Part shown: positions 33,226 to 45,611 of the stretch, in pieces
How the letters are laid out: the number at the start of each line of letters is the position of its first letter
How positions within the stretch are numbered: the first letter of the stretch is position 1
Source of the DNA: Fremontodendron californicum
Taxonomy: Eukaryota; Streptophyta; Magnoliopsida; Malvales; Malvaceae
Length of the DNA: 64,000 nt
NCBI GenBank assembly: GCA_030761205.1
Contig: JAULJL010000039.1
Coordinates: 3,730,001 to 3,794,000, forward strand
Direction: 5' to 3'
The notes under the pieces: generated by a model
What the model saw: only the letters and a program-made list of their open reading frames with translations
Databases searched by the model: none
Told to the model about the DNA's origin: nothing
Made by a program: the position numbers and the translations under genes

Positions 33226-35959
33226 ATGAGCAATAGAGTGATCGCATTGGTATACTATAATGGCCAAATTCATAATACTGACGAAGGTGCTACCTTTGAT
33301 TGTGAACGTCCAAAAAGTTTTCGTGTTGAAGACGACGTCACATTAGAGGAACTGAAGCTGCAAATTCATACAAAAATTAAAGCTGGAACTAGAAAAAGAG
33401 TTTCAGAGGTTAAGTACAGGCATCCTCTTTCTATTGGTGAAGGATGTGTCCGATATAGAACATTTCCACTTGAAGATGATGATGATGTCAGATGCATGTT
33501 TTATGCTCATGAGACATTTGCAAATGTTGGTGTCCTTGAGTTATATGCTGACATAGATGATGTTGACGATGATTGCGGCCCTTCAAATGTTCGCACAACA
33601 GAAAACTTTCCCATAGAAGATTATGATTCTGGGTCGTTCTATGTTCACACTACATACGACGTTCCCACAGAAGAAGTCGTGCCCTTATCTCAAGCTACAA
33701 CTTTTCAGACTTCATTAGTCTCACAAACCCTAATTCCTACTACCCTCGAAGATGAGCCAGCTGGTGTTGATCCTGTTCGTCCACGTGGAGTCCATGGTGA
33801 AGATGTTGGTGAATTTAGTGAGCAAGAAGAGGATGCTGAATTCGCAAGTGATGACAATACTGATTCTGACCCAGACGTCGTCCCTGCTGAGATCAACACT
33901 CATGGAGATATCAACACTCATCGAGATATTCCCCCATATCAGGCTGCATCCCATATGCATACACTGGATCTGGAGGCAATGCATGTGCCGGAATTTCCAG
34001 AGTATGTTCATACATTAGCTACGCCTCTGACATTTGATCCATCTGCACTTGATCTGTGTGTTGGGTTACAATTCCCAACGAAAGAGGCTGTGCTTTCAGC
34101 TATCAAGCACTATAACATCAAAAACTCTGTAGATTACAGAGTAATTGAATCTGAGCCGACGAAATATTATGCCAAGTGCTTAATGTATGGGAATGGGTGT
34201 AATTGGAGAATAAGGGCAACTTTTATGAAGAAGAAACATCTATGGGAGATTAGAAAATATGAAGGGCCTCATACTTGCACATCGGCGAGGATTTCACAAG
34301 ATCATTGCAAGTTAGATTGTAACATGATCTGCTCATGCATTTTGTCATTGGTCCAAGCAAATCCGGAGATTTCCGTTTCAGTTTTGATCGCTGAGATGCG
34401 AATCCGGTATGGATACATGACCTCCTACAAGAAAACATGGCAAGCAAAGCAAAAGGCAATTGTTCGAGTATTTGGCGATTGGGAAAGATCGTACAATGAG
34501 CTACCTAAATGGTTAGGTGCAATGCAACATTTCGTGCCTGGTACAATTGTGGAATTGCAAACGATACCTGCATATCACGGTGATCGATTGGTCCAAGGTA
34601 AGAGAATATTCCATCGACTATTTTGGACATTTAAGTCGTGCATTGAAGGGTATCCGTATTGTAAACCAATTGTGCAAATAGACGGTACTTTCTTATATGG
34701 AAAATACAAAGGCACATTATTGTTAGCTATTGCACAAGATGGCAATCGAAACATACTGCCAATTGCCTTTGCCATTGTGGAGGGTGAGACAACAGAGGCT
34801 TGGTCATTCTTTCTCAGTAACTTGCGCAGACACGTGACAAAACAGCCTGGCATTTGCTTGCTGTCTGATCGACATGAAGCCATCAAAGCTGCGATTAGAC
34901 GCAATGGTGGATGGAATCCTCCACATGCATATTCAGTGTACTGCATTCGACACATTGCAGCGAACTTTATGAAAAAGTTTAACAATAAGGAATTGCGTCG
35001 ACAAATTGTTAACATGGGTATGGAATCAAATCATAGTTATTTTATCTCTTATATTTCGTTTAGCATATAAAATAATATTGAAATTCAAAAGTTTTTTGTT
35101 TTTAAATTTATTAGGATACGAGTTGAGGCGACCGAATTTTCATTTCATGTATGACAATCTTCGTGGAGAAAATGCAGAGGCGGCTAACTGGCTTGATAGG
35201 ATCCCCAAGGAGAAGTGGGCGCAGTCATATGATCAAGGAAGGCGTTATGGCCATATGACAACCAACCTAGCTGAATCTATCAATTCGGTGTTGAAGGGAA
35301 CGCGTCATCTTCCCATTACTGCTTTAGTGCAATCAACATATTATAGGTTGGCTGCACTTTTTGTTAAGATGGGGAACAAACAAATTGCCATGATGGAGGG
35401 AGGGCACACATATTGTGAAACAGTCACACAAGCTATGCAAGAAAATCGCACGAAAGCTAACTCCCACATTGTTCGTAATTTTACGCGAGCAAATCAATCT
35501 TTTCTGGTTGAAGAGTTAGTTGCTCCACAAGAGGGTGTTTCTGCAATGAAGTACAAAGTCAACCTCAGTGACATGTGGTGTGATTGTGGAAAGTTTCAAG
35601 CACAAAGGTTCCCTTGTTCACATGTAGTTGCTGCCTGTGCACATGTCCATGTAGATTGCATGCAATATGTGGACAAAGTCTATAAACTGGAAAATATATT
35701 GAATGTTTATAGACATGAGTTCGAAGCTGTTGGAAATGAAGGTTACTGGCCTCAATATGATGGTCCAGAAGTGTGTCCCAATCAAGAAATGCGGAGAAAT
35801 CCGCATGGTCGGCCAAAATCAAGTCGTATTCGTAATGAAATGGACCTCAGGGAGAAAGGCCAACCAAAACGTTGTGGATTATGCAGAAACGGAGGTCATA
35901 ACCGTCGAAATTGTCCGCAACGATTTGGCACATTGGGGGAGACTTCGCATCAACAATAA
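33226..35959 (+). CDS. MULE transposase (MURA-like), intact, two exons
   Basis: Exons 33226-35017 and 35115-35959, with a 97 bp intron, give 878 residues, the same length as the MULE-1 protein. About 18 replacements were counted by eye, for example KLQ for KMQ, DPVRPRG for DHVRPRG, LSDRHEAIKAAIRRNGG for MSDRHEAIKAAIRRDGG, and CRNGGH for CRNEGH. The catalytic D, D and E positions, the SWIM finger CDCGKF...CSH and the CCHC knuckle are all kept. A frame reading straight from 35006 through the intron exists but would drop the exon-1 domains. Either copy could mobilise both elements if terminal recognition allows. Confidence 0.93.
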
Positions 35960-36008
35960 ATGAATTACATGTTTTTCTCAACTTATCATGTACTTTGGAT
36001 TATAAGGG

Positions 36009-36697
36009 AAAATGTAATGCAAGTTTTTTTTGTTTGTTTTTTGTTTTTATCTAATACAAATCAATTAACAAAATTTAAAAAAATTTGTTCATAAATTTTA
36101 AATAATAAAATTTACCTTACGAATTTTTTTTTTAATTATAAAAAATTATTTTAATTTAATTTATAAAATTTAAAATTAAAAAACAAAACTTACAAAATTT
36201 TAAAACTTACAAAATTTTAAAATTTAAACAAAACTTACAAATATAATTTTTGATTTTTTTAATTTAAGAAGAAATATTATTTTGTTTTTTTCATTTTTAT
36301 AAGAAATAAAATTTTCCATATTTAAATTTAATAAGAAACTTAATTTAATTTATAATTTTTAAATTTAAAAAATAAAATTTACAAATTAAAAAAAATTAAA
36401 ATTTGTTGATTTATTAAAAAAAAAAAAAATTACATGAAGGGAAATCGCCACCCCCCATGGCGATTTCCCTTCATTGTTTTTACAAATTTGGTTAAAAATA
36501 CCAAGAGAAATCGCCATGGGGGGTGGCGATTTCCCTTGGTATTTTTAGCCAAAATCAATATTTTCATGCTGGGAAATCGCCATGGGGGGTGGCGATTTCC
36601 CAGCTAATTTTAAAACAAGCGTATTTTGGGAAATAATCTAAAAGTATAGGTAATTTTGGGTTTAAATTTTTTTTGGCTATATTAGTATAAAAAAGCC
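36009..36697 (-). repeat. MULE-2 right terminal inverted repeat
   Basis: About 690 bp, complementary to the left repeat but with three palindromic modules instead of four (about 36440, 36506 and 36572). The missing unit of about 67 bp accounts for the length difference. Confidence 0.88.
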
Positions 36698-36707
36698 TTG
36701 ATCCGAC

Positions 36708-38100
36708 ACTTTAATTTGCATGCCCTTTTAAAAAAGATTTTATTTAAATTAATTAAATCAATATTTCATTAAGGTCAATAACCCTTTTGGTTTCTAAATC
36801 AAATAGGTTTTTTTTGAGTAAGTGATTTTTTTGGAATAATTTTTTTTCTTTAAAATTAATAAAATTAGCCATTGAAATTAACGACAACCCAAATAAAAAT
36901 TAGTCATGGAAGACCATATATGACTACATAATCAAGAATCAATCATAAATAAAATTTAAATTAAAGACAACCCAAATATAACTTAGGTTTTTTACATGGC
37001 ATGATTTTAAAATAATCTTATTTCCATTTGAATTGGATCGTGCAAAATTAATATTTATAGGTGATTCTTTCCATTCACCTTCAAAATCAGAGTTTTTAAT
37101 ATCATTAGTAAGTCCTAAAAATTCAAGGATAAGTCAACCAAAAAATTATAAATCACCATTAGATTGTAATGAAACGATTTTAAATGAAAATCACCATTTG
37201 GAACATGCAAAACAACAAAAGAAAATACATATTAGATTGTAAACCAATTAAAAAATATAATAATCCCATTGTTGAGGCAGAAAACTTAGAATGAAATTAA
37301 TTAGTAGGAGGAAATTAGCTAAACACAAATAATGATATGCTTAAAACTCAAATGAAATTGTATTTATATAAAATAAAATAAAAAATTGAAATTGTCTTTG
37401 AATAAGAAAAGTAATTGAAAATTTAGAAGAATATTTGCAACCAAATTACTGAAATACTAATTAATAGAAACTAAAAATAAGAAACATAAGGTTTTAATGA
37501 AATGCCTAAAAGGCAAGAAGGGAGAGCCATAAAAAAAAGAGGTCTTACTATTACATATTTCTAATCTTCATTAGAGCCTTTTAATCCTCACTTAGCTGTT
37601 TTCTTTTGGATAGTGAAATGGAACTTGCTTCCAAAATTAAGAAGATCAAAATTATAGAAAGGCAAATTAAGAATACCAATTTTTTTCCAAAACTAAACAT
37701 CAAAATATGTGATGAAAATGTGAGAACATGATGAAAAGCAAAGTTGTATGTTTCCAACACAACTAAAAAAATCATGAAAGTGTTATTTATATATAAAAAA
37801 ACAGTAAAGTAAATTAATCACAGTAAAAATTCCAATTGAACACCCTCCACAATAAAATAAAAATTTAAAAGCATTAAAAAGTAATGGTTTCATAAAAATA
37901 TAACATTCCTCCCAATAATAATCTTAATAGGTATGGTTAAAAAATTAATTAGGAGTAATTGAATTTTAATTAATCACAATAAAAACTTCAATTGAAATCC
38001 CATAATAAAATCAAAATTTAAAAGCATTCAAAATTAATGGTTTCAAAAAAAAAAATTACTCCCAAGTCCCAATAGTAACCTTAATAGTATGGTTAAAAAA
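36708..38100. other. AT-rich intergenic DNA with a direct duplication
   Basis: No gene recognised. Two direct repeats of about 160 bp, at about 37815-37945 and 37970-38100, share AAAATTTAAAAGCATT, AATGGTTTCA and TATGGTTAAAAAA in order. Confidence 0.4.
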
Positions 38101-38104
38101 ATTA

Positions 38105-38190
38105 TTATTTTTAAAATACCCAAACTACCCCTATTTACACAAAAAGGGAGTGGAAAATATAATAGTATATAGATATAGATATATAGATAA
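38105..38190 (-). mobile_element. Helitron-like 5' terminus, copy 1
   Basis: Read on the minus strand it starts TCTATATATCTATATC and continues with ACTATTATATTTTCCACTCC. A matching end lies at 40955-41008. TCTATATATCTATA starts preceded by A are typical of plant Helitrons, but the CTRR hairpin end was not identified. Confidence 0.3.
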
Positions 38191-38924
38191 TAATTTTCTT
38201 GTGATATATTTAACAGCCTAGTAACTATTATTTTATATTTATGCACATTTGAAATTAACAATTAAACATGTATATAACTTTTGTGCTATACTTAATATCC
38301 AAATTTCTATATACGCAAGTTTCTTTTATATTAAATGTCATTCAATGTTCTCATATTGTTAAAAGTGAAAGCATGTAAGGTAATCAATTGAATTTATTAT
38401 TCCAATCTAACTTATTTATTGTAAAAAAAATAATTTTTTAGATACTACCAATATTTTAAATCTTTTCAATCACTCTTCCATAATTATATATTTATATTTT
38501 ATCATAATTATATGTTTGTACAAAAATACTTAAAAAGAAATATCATTGACCCTTTGTACATATCCACCAATCAACACCTCATCATTCTCTTCAATGAAGT
38601 TTAAACAACCATCATTTGAAACAAATTAATGCAACATATATAAAAAAACATTCCACATGAAGCTACTCTCAACCAATTTTTTTTTGCCAAATGACAAATA
38701 ATTCAAAAGCCTAATAACATCTAAAAAAACATAAAAGACATCTAATTAACAAATTCTTAGAAATAAGAAAAAGAAAAAAAATTGACCTCTTTGTGCTAAA
38801 TCTGCATAATCCTTCTTTCAAGTTTCAAACATTTGCTTCAACCTTCTAAGCTTTCAATCTGGGTTCAGGTTTGCTTTTAACCTGACATGATTTTACTTCT
38901 ACCAAGAACTTGGCATTATCATCA

Positions 38925-39560
38925 TACTTGTTTGAACCCAATCAGCTTATCAAGAATAGGTCCAGTCCATCAAGCACAAAGCCTTGTTAAACAGCCCAAC
39001 TAGACAAGTTCAACGAGCATTAAGAATAGAAACCCAGGACACGTGGTCGTCCCTCCTCTTCTCAAAGGTCACATCTTTAGTCACCTCGACGCCCACCTAG
39101 GGCAGTGCAAGGCATTAAATGCTACAATCTGCAGACGATGGACATTTAATGCAGCCGTCTCCTCGACAAGGCCCCCGAGGCCGCTTACATCAAACGACCT
39201 ACCAGAGTCAGACACGTAGAACTAGTTGGGCGAGCACTAGCTCACCCAACCTCCTCTATATAAAGTCTTCTTCAAGGCTACTCACGGTGAAGCTCTTTTT
39301 CTCTCTCTTAAGACCATTCTCTCTCTCTCATATCCTTTTTCCTCCTCCAAACACTAACTTAATCATCGGAGTGTGTCCCGGAGCTTACCTTCCAGTGCCC
39401 TCTGACATATCTCCTCTCCTTTTCAGGGCCTCGAATCACCAAGAACTTCAAGAATACCATCTCAATACAAAAAGACATCAACAATACTCATAACAACGGC
39501 TATGACTTTCATACTGTACGGAGGCGTTGGTGAAAGATGTAATTTTCCTCTTATTTCTCC
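38925..39560 (+). mobile_element. Probable gypsy-type LTR (degraded)
   Basis: A GC-richer island in AT-rich DNA, with TATA box CTCTATATAAAG (39252-39263), a CT-rich leader, and CTTAATCATCGGAGTGTGTC near 39357, a signature I associate with R/U5 of dicot Ty3/gypsy LTRs. The decayed integrase downstream at 41690-42660 on the same strand could belong to the same element. Ends are not exact. Confidence 0.45.
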
Positions 39561-39599
39561 CTAGCCTCAGCAAGAAATGATTCGTTTGGCTGTATAAGA

Positions 39600-41690
39600 A
39601 TTTATAATCATATAGTGTTTAAAATGCAAATAATATAATATGAAACACACATATTCTAAAAGAAAACGTTGGAACTGATTAAAAACAATCAATCACAACT
39701 CATACAAACAGAATTAGAATAAGACTAAGACGGATACTGAGTTTATAATAAATAATTAAATGAAAGATGAAAGCATAAGTAAAATTTATAATGGTCATTG
39801 TACCTTAGAGCCCTTAGATTTGAGTAATCCTATAAAATCTTCTAAGCAACCACACATAATTGTGATCTTACACATACAATTTTCAATCATTATGATTTAA
39901 TTTATAGAAGAACATGTCTAACTTAAACCTTAACCTGTTTTGCATTATATTGCTTTGCATGTTTATACTTAAAATTCAAGGAGAAAAAATAAAATAAAAT
40001 AAAATAAAAAAATCTAAATACTAACCTGATTGTATCGCCATTGATAAAAACAAATTTTCAATAATAATAAAATAACCAGAACATTAAATTTTACTTGAAT
40101 ATAGTTCTATAAAAAAAAACTCTAATAAAGTACTTAAATTGCCTCCTATTTACTCACAATATGTGTTAAAATATTATATTATAACCCTCTTAAACATGAT
40201 ATATTTCAAATCTGAAAACATGAAAACCTCGAAGAAAAACTTACTTCATTGTTGAGAGAGCAAATCAGATAGTAAGTGAGATAGATTTGATAACCCAAAA
40301 ATTTATATGCATCAATAGAGTATTTATATAGGGGAAATAATGAAAAGCAAAACTGAAAGAGAAAAAAACAAACGGTAAATGGAAATAAATGGAAAATTCA
40401 TATGTAAATGATTTGAAAATATGAAAAACAGTAGACTAAAAAAAGCTTGTCAAACGTTAGGTTTAATTTTAAAGCAAAATATAGGAATTAAATAACCAAA
40501 ACGTTAAGTTTAATTCTAAGCTAAATTGTAGGAATTAAATAAATGCATAGTTGACATGGCTCTAAATGGCAAAGAAAAGAGTAAATGCAAATTTATAAGG
40601 GGAATTTGGAGGTTTAGGGTTTGAAAATTAAGAAGAAAAATATTAGGGGAGAGATGAAATAATGGCAACAAATTAAAAGGTATTAGTGAGGTTTTATATT
40701 TGGGGCTTAAATGCTGGGTGAAAATAAATACACCTTTTAAAAAATTTAAGATACAATAAATACCTTAATTAGCACCTTTCAAAAGACTTAAATTGAGATA
40801 ATTAGTAAATTAAATGCTAAATTATTATGCAAACGTTAGGTTTAATTTTAAGGCAAAATATGGAATTAAATGCTAAGTTACTATGCAAAGAGGAAGAAAG
40901 AGAATAAACATGAAAGATGAAAATAAAAAGATAAAAAGTTAAAAGTCTATTTAACCCTATTTACTCCAATAAGAGTGGGAAATACTATATTATATAGATA
41001 TATAGATTTCAACAATGGATGAAAAAAAAAATGTATGAAAAAGAGTGTCAACTACAATACAAACTCTTATAGTATAAATTGTGAATCATTTAGCCTATAA
41101 CCATTAGATCAAGTTGCTTATTTTGTAGTCGTTGATATTGCCATGTCATTATTATACAGAGAATCGGTGACTGGTGACTTGTTGCAATAGTAATTGAGAT
41201 AACTTTGAAATGCCAAAATCTTTAACTTTCATTGTTGCCAAAAACATTGTGGGAAATTGATTTCTATTTTGAAACAAAAATATGAAAGTGAGAAAGAATT
41301 TGTCCAAAATTTTATCCTAAATAGAAGTAAGAAATTGAGAATGGAGAGAAAGGCAAATGAGTTAGAAAAATCAAAAAGGGGCATAGATTGGAGAGGAAAA
41401 AAAGGAAAAGAGTTTATAGAAGGAAATTTGGGCATTTGTTCTAAAGGAAGAAACGAGGGAAAGATTGTTGAGGGAAATTTGGGTGTTTGCTTGTGCTTGG
41501 AGGAACGGAAGAGGAGAAAGAAAGGAAAATATCAGAGAATAGCAGTTGACAATTGAGGTCAAATCATAATTTTCAATTTTTTCTCTAAGTCATTGTATTG
41601 TAAGCAATGAATTTAAACTCTTCCTTCTTTGCCATTATTTTACGGGCTTTTTATGATATCTTGTATGAGAGAAAAAACCATTCACTCTAT
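39600..41690. other. AT-rich DNA, no gene recognised
   Basis: Contains three short direct repeats around AAACGTTAGGTTTAATTTTA (about 40452, 40500 and 40832). The frame 41257-41556 is lysine-rich low complexity and is not called. Confidence 0.35.
40955..41008 (-). mobile_element. Helitron-like 5' terminus, copy 2
   Basis: On the minus strand A|TCTATATATCTATATAATA then GTATTTCCCACTCTTATTGG, matching 38105-38190. It may have inserted into the gypsy remnant. Confidence 0.3.
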
Positions 41691-41692
41691 TT

Positions 41693-42665
41693 TTGCTGAG
41701 ATGTTTCGGACCGCTAGAAGAAGCTAAATATGTCCTACAAGAAATCCACGAAGGGGATGTGAAAACCACATGGGGGCAGAGCATTAGCCTAAAAAACACT
41801 AAGACAAGGATTCTATTAGCCCACTATGAAGAAATACGCCACGAAAGTAGTCAAAAAATGCAGCAAGTGCCAAAAGTTCGCCACGATGCCCAACCAACCC
41901 GCAGAAGCATTTAGTTAGCTCTTGAGCCCTTGGCCCTTGGCCATGTAGGGCATTGATTCCATTCCTAACGGCGACCGGTCAAAAGAAATTCCTAGTGGTC
42001 GCCTGCGATTACTTCACTAAGTGGTCGAGATAGAGGCTGTGGCGACCATCACAGAAAGGGTCATAAAGAATTTTGTTTGGAAATTCATAGTTTGCAGATA
42101 TGGAGTCCCTAAAATTGTAATTGCGGATAACATAACACAATTCCAGGCATACAAGGTAAAGAAGTTTTGCGCCAATTTCAAGATCGCGCTGATCTATAGC
42201 TTCGTGGCTCACCCCTCAAACAAACGGCCAAGTTGAGTTCATGAACAAAAAAAATCTCCAAGGTTAAAAAAGAAGTTGGACGACGCCAAAGGGGCATGGC
42301 TCAAAGAAACACCGGGAATCTTATGGGCAATTAGAACCACGTCCCACTCTGGAAGTGAAGAAGCGCCATTTACTTGATGTTTGGTACATAAGCCATAATA
42401 CTAGGTAGAATTTGGCGTCAATTCATTAGGAGCATTAAGGGCTAACTTATACCTTCTTGAAGAAAAGAGAGACTTGAAACAAATAAAGCAGTGGTCAGAT
42501 CCCAACAAGTCGCCAAATATTACAATTTTTGAGTTAAAGACAGACAATTTCAGGTTGGCAATCTTGTCCTAAGGAATTATGAAGTTAGCAAACCCTCAAG
42601 CAAGCAAAGAAAGTTGACACCTAACAGGGAAAAACCATACAGGATAGCAAAAAAAATCGATTTTA
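41693..42665 (+). pseudogene. Ty3/gypsy integrase remnant
   Basis: Decayed integrase of a retrotransposon. Visible pieces: ECYVLQEIHEG-like EEAKYVLQEIHEGD at the N-terminus; a CSKCQKFA zinc-finger half in another frame (41861-41884); VVACDYFTKWVE split by a frameshift near 42020; then VATITERVIKNFVWKFIVCR, YGVPKIVIADN and HPSNKRP (normally HPQTNGQ). GILWAIRTTSHSGSEE and AKYYNF follow. Several frameshifts and stops break it, so it is dead. Confidence 0.8.
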
Positions 42666-42977
42666 AATTTCTTATTTAGACTTGGAATTCGAGTTGGCAC
42701 CTAATTCAACAAGGAATTTGAGTCCAAACAAGCAAAGTTGATAGGTCGAAGTGTAGACTTGTTCACGGATTAGGTGGTCCATCATATTTATGGGTATAGT
42801 TCAATTCGAGTTAGGTCTTATACAAGAATTTTAAAGTTCAAAACCGACACGTGAAAATATTTTTTTAAAATTTAGAATATATTTAAAAGTATTAAAATAA
42901 ATTTTTAAACATTTTAATAAGGAATTTAAATAATATGAGGGATATAAACTTAATTGGACAATCGAATCGGGTCTCGG

Positions 42978-43071
42978 ACAGTGTTGAAAAAATCAGATCA
43001 GATCGATAAGTCAAATTGGTTCAATCGAGAATCAGAGGTCTGTTCGGTCCAATGAGTATCAAAGCACCGAT
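42978..43071 (+). repeat. Dispersed repeat family E, copy 3, left half
   Basis: GTTGAAAAAATCAGATCAGA to CACCGAT. It resumes at 45607 after the LTR element and matches 26380-26760. Confidence 0.6.
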
Positions 43072-43751
43072 TGATAGGATCCAAGATGGCCCAATCCCAT
43101 GGCAATTTCTATATGAGCCAAGATCCAAGAAGATCTAGAAAACATGGCAAGAATAGGTGGAATTCACTTGGGCCATGTTGGAAGTTATTCAGGAAAGGCT
43201 TCAACATGCAAGATGGGCTTGCATCAAAGTTTGGTCCATGTGATTCAAGAACACAAGGTGGCACATTAAGAGGGCTTATTTGGGCTTATTTTAATTCTTA
43301 TAATTACTTAGGCATTTGGGCCTATATTATGTAACATGGACATCTTTTAATTATTTAGGTTTGGGCTTGAGCATGTTCAGCCCCTATTTTACATATTATA
43401 ACTTAGTAAATTAGGGTTATTGTAGGGAGGCTATAAATATATGTCTTAGCTGCCTACTTCCATTATCTTTTGATCAATTAAGTCTGATTTTATTCAGTGA
43501 GAGTTTTCTCTTTTTAGTTCTTGAAAGAACTTAGGAACTTATCAAATAATTCTTTCTTTGTGGCGTTCAACCTATCAAACTTAGGTTCTTGAAACAAGAG
43601 TTCTTAGGGTTTAGATTACATGCTTAATCTAGGTTCTTTGAAACAGGCTTTTAAGGGTTTAAGTTTTCTTTGCCTGAATCTTGGCTTTTCTGGGTTAGGT
43701 ATTTCAATTTGTTAGTGGGTTCAAAGGGTTTAACCCCTAGGGTTCACATCA
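43072..43751 (+). repeat. 5' LTR
   Basis: TGATAGGATCCAAGATGGCC to AGGGTTCACATCA. Contains GGCTATAAATATATG (about 43430), a TATA box that would start the element's transcript. Confidence 0.93.
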
Positions 43752-44403
43752 GTTGGTATCAGAGCTTAGGGACCAATCAGGTCAAATCTTTTTATCTTCT
43801 TTACCATAGGGTATTGGAGTTTTTTCTCAACTTTTTTTGTTTTGGGGTTTCAGACATACTTGTCATAGGGGTTATAGCTTTAGGCTTTCTTTGTCTAATA
43901 GTTATAGTTTTTAGGGCAGTTTTTGTTTGGGGTTTCATTCTTGAAAGTTGGTTTAGATACTATCACAACAAAATCAATAACAAGATTTTGGGGTTTCAGC
44001 ATTCTTGTCTTGGGGTTATAGCTTTAGGCATTTTTCCTAGGGTTATAGTTTTTAGGCAGTCTAAGTTTGGGGTTTCAGTCTTGAAAAGTGGTTTAAATCA
44101 AGATTTCGTTTCTTGAATTCTTGATCAATTAAAATTTCTTCTTATTGATTATTGATCTGAATCTTGAAAAAAAAATTCAAGAATTCAGAGGGGCATTCGA
44201 ACAGTCCCAAGAAAGAAAAAAGAAGTTCATTCGAGATTTCAAGAAAATCAAGAAGTCTCGTTCTTGAAAAAAAAAAAAAAGAAAAGTGTTCGTACAGCAA
44301 GAAAAAAAGAAAGAAAGAAAGATTCGAAAAATATTGAAAAGAAGTGGAAAGAATCGATATTCATTTTTTTTACTAACCAAAGTTGTTTTGCAGCGACTTT
44401 AAG

Positions 44404-44927
44404 ATGTCTCTCACATTATGCGACGAAGTAAAGCAGTCTCTACAAGAGATGAAAGAGATCACCTTATTGTTTGAGAGGTTTGTGCAACAAGAGGAAGAAA
44501 TATGGAGAAGAAAAAAAAAAGAAAAAGAGAGAAGAAAAAAAGAAAAAGAAAGTGAGATGGCTGCAAATAAAAAAAAGCAAGAAGAAACAGAGAGTAAAAA
44601 AGAAATAGTGGTGGCTGAAAATAAAGACACAAGAGAGGAGCCACTAGTGGAAAAGGAGACAATTCCTGCCAAGGGAAACAAAGAATTTGAGAAATTTTCT
44701 GATGCAAAGGAGAGTGTGGTTTTTATTCTTGATGCTCCTAACCAATCTCTTCCTATTTTTCCTGTTTCTTTGTTGAAGGATTGTGAGGATTTATTTTCGG
44801 AGGAGTTGCAGGATGTGTTGTCACCCATAAGCGGCATTGTGCATCACCTTGATTTAATACCTAGCGTCGTCATTCTCACACACAATGCTAAGATTCGAGG
44901 GCGAATCTTTTTGAGGAAAGGGGGAAT
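44404..44927 (+). CDS. Truncated polyprotein frame of the LTR element
   Basis: Starts MSLTLCDEVKQSLQEMKEIT, then a long lysine/glutamate coiled-coil-like stretch (about residues 25-75). Then LFSEELQDVLSPISGIVHHL and DLIPSVVILTHNAK follow, which I recognise as the few residues before the reverse-transcriptase core of gypsy elements. The frame then jumps to RGRIFLRKGG, typical of the sequence just before the polypurine tract, and runs on into the 3' LTR (stop at 45189). The whole RT-RNaseH-integrase part has been removed by one deletion. Confidence 0.7.
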
Positions 44928-45606
44928 GATAGGATCCAAGATGGCCCAATCCCATGGCAATTTCTATATGAGCCAAGATCCAAGAAGATCCAGAAAACAT
45001 GGCAAGAATGGGTGGAATTCACTTGGGCCATGTTGGAAGTTTTTCAGGAAAGGCTTCAACATGCAAGATGGGCTTGCATCAAAGTTTGGTCCATGTGATT
45101 CAAGAACACAAGGTGGCACATTAAGAGGGCTTATTTGGGCTTATTTTAATTCTTATAATTACTTAGGCATTTGGGCCTATATTATGTAACATGGACATCT
45201 TTTAATTATTTAGGTTTGGGCTTGAGCATGTTCAGCCCCTATTTTACATATTATAACTTAGTAAATTAGGGTTATTGTAGGGAGGCTATAAATATATGTC
45301 TTAGCTGCATACTTCCATTATCTTTTGATCAATTAAGTCTGATTTTATTCAGTGAGAGTTTTCTCTTTTTAGTTCTTGAAAGAACTTAGGAACTTATCAA
45401 AGAATTCTTTCTTTGTGGCGTTCAACCTATCAAACTTAGGTTCTTGAAACAAGAGTTCTTAGGGTTTAGATTACATGCTTAATCTAGGTTCTTTGAAACA
45501 GGCTTTTAAGGGTTTAAGTTTTCTTTGCCTGAATCTTGGCTTTTCTGGGTTAGGTATTTCAATTTGTTAGTGGGTTCAAAGGGTTTAAACCCTAGGGTTC
45601 ACATCA
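44927..45606 (+). repeat. 3' LTR
   Basis: Same length as the 5' LTR; differences seen include GATCCAG for GATCTAG, GAATGGG for GAATAGG, TTTTTC for TTATTC, and AAACCC for AACCCC. Confidence 0.93.
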
Positions 45607-45611
45607 CCGAT

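Larger units (their letters stand above)
31201..36697 (+). mobile_element. MULE-2, complete Mutator-like element
   Basis: A 5497 bp element with perfect 10 bp target duplication TTGATCCGAC at 31191-31200 and 36698-36707. It begins GGCTTTTTTATACTAATATA and ends TATTAGTATAAAAAAGCC. Same order as MULE-1: left terminal repeat, 97 bp tandem array, leader, intact two-exon transposase, right terminal repeat. It lacks the GC-rich foldback of MULE-1 and two leader segments of roughly 36 and 43 bp. Its terminal repeats differ clearly from those of MULE-1 although the core is nearly the same. Confidence 0.95.
43072..45606 (+). mobile_element. Non-autonomous LTR retrotransposon (gypsy deletion derivative)
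   Basis: A 2535 bp element with two 680 bp LTRs (43072-43751 and 44927-45606, TG...CA), 5 bp target duplication CCGAT (43067-43071 and 45607-45611), a primer-binding site TGGTATCAGAGC (43754-43765, initiator Met tRNA type) and a polypurine tract GAGGAAAGGGGGAA (44913-44926). I count about six differences between LTRs, so the insertion is recent. The interior encodes only one partial frame and lacks protease, RNase H and integrase, so it depends on helper proteins. It splits an older family E repeat. Confidence 0.93.

Noticed and set aside
35006..35959. Single-exon 317-residue protein from MULE-2
   Set aside because: It reads through the 97 bp intron; splicing at 35018-35114 restores the full transposase with its DDE core.
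43071..43334. 87-residue frame present twice (also at the end of 44383-45189)
   Set aside because: It is LTR sequence and is duplicated only because the element has two LTRs.
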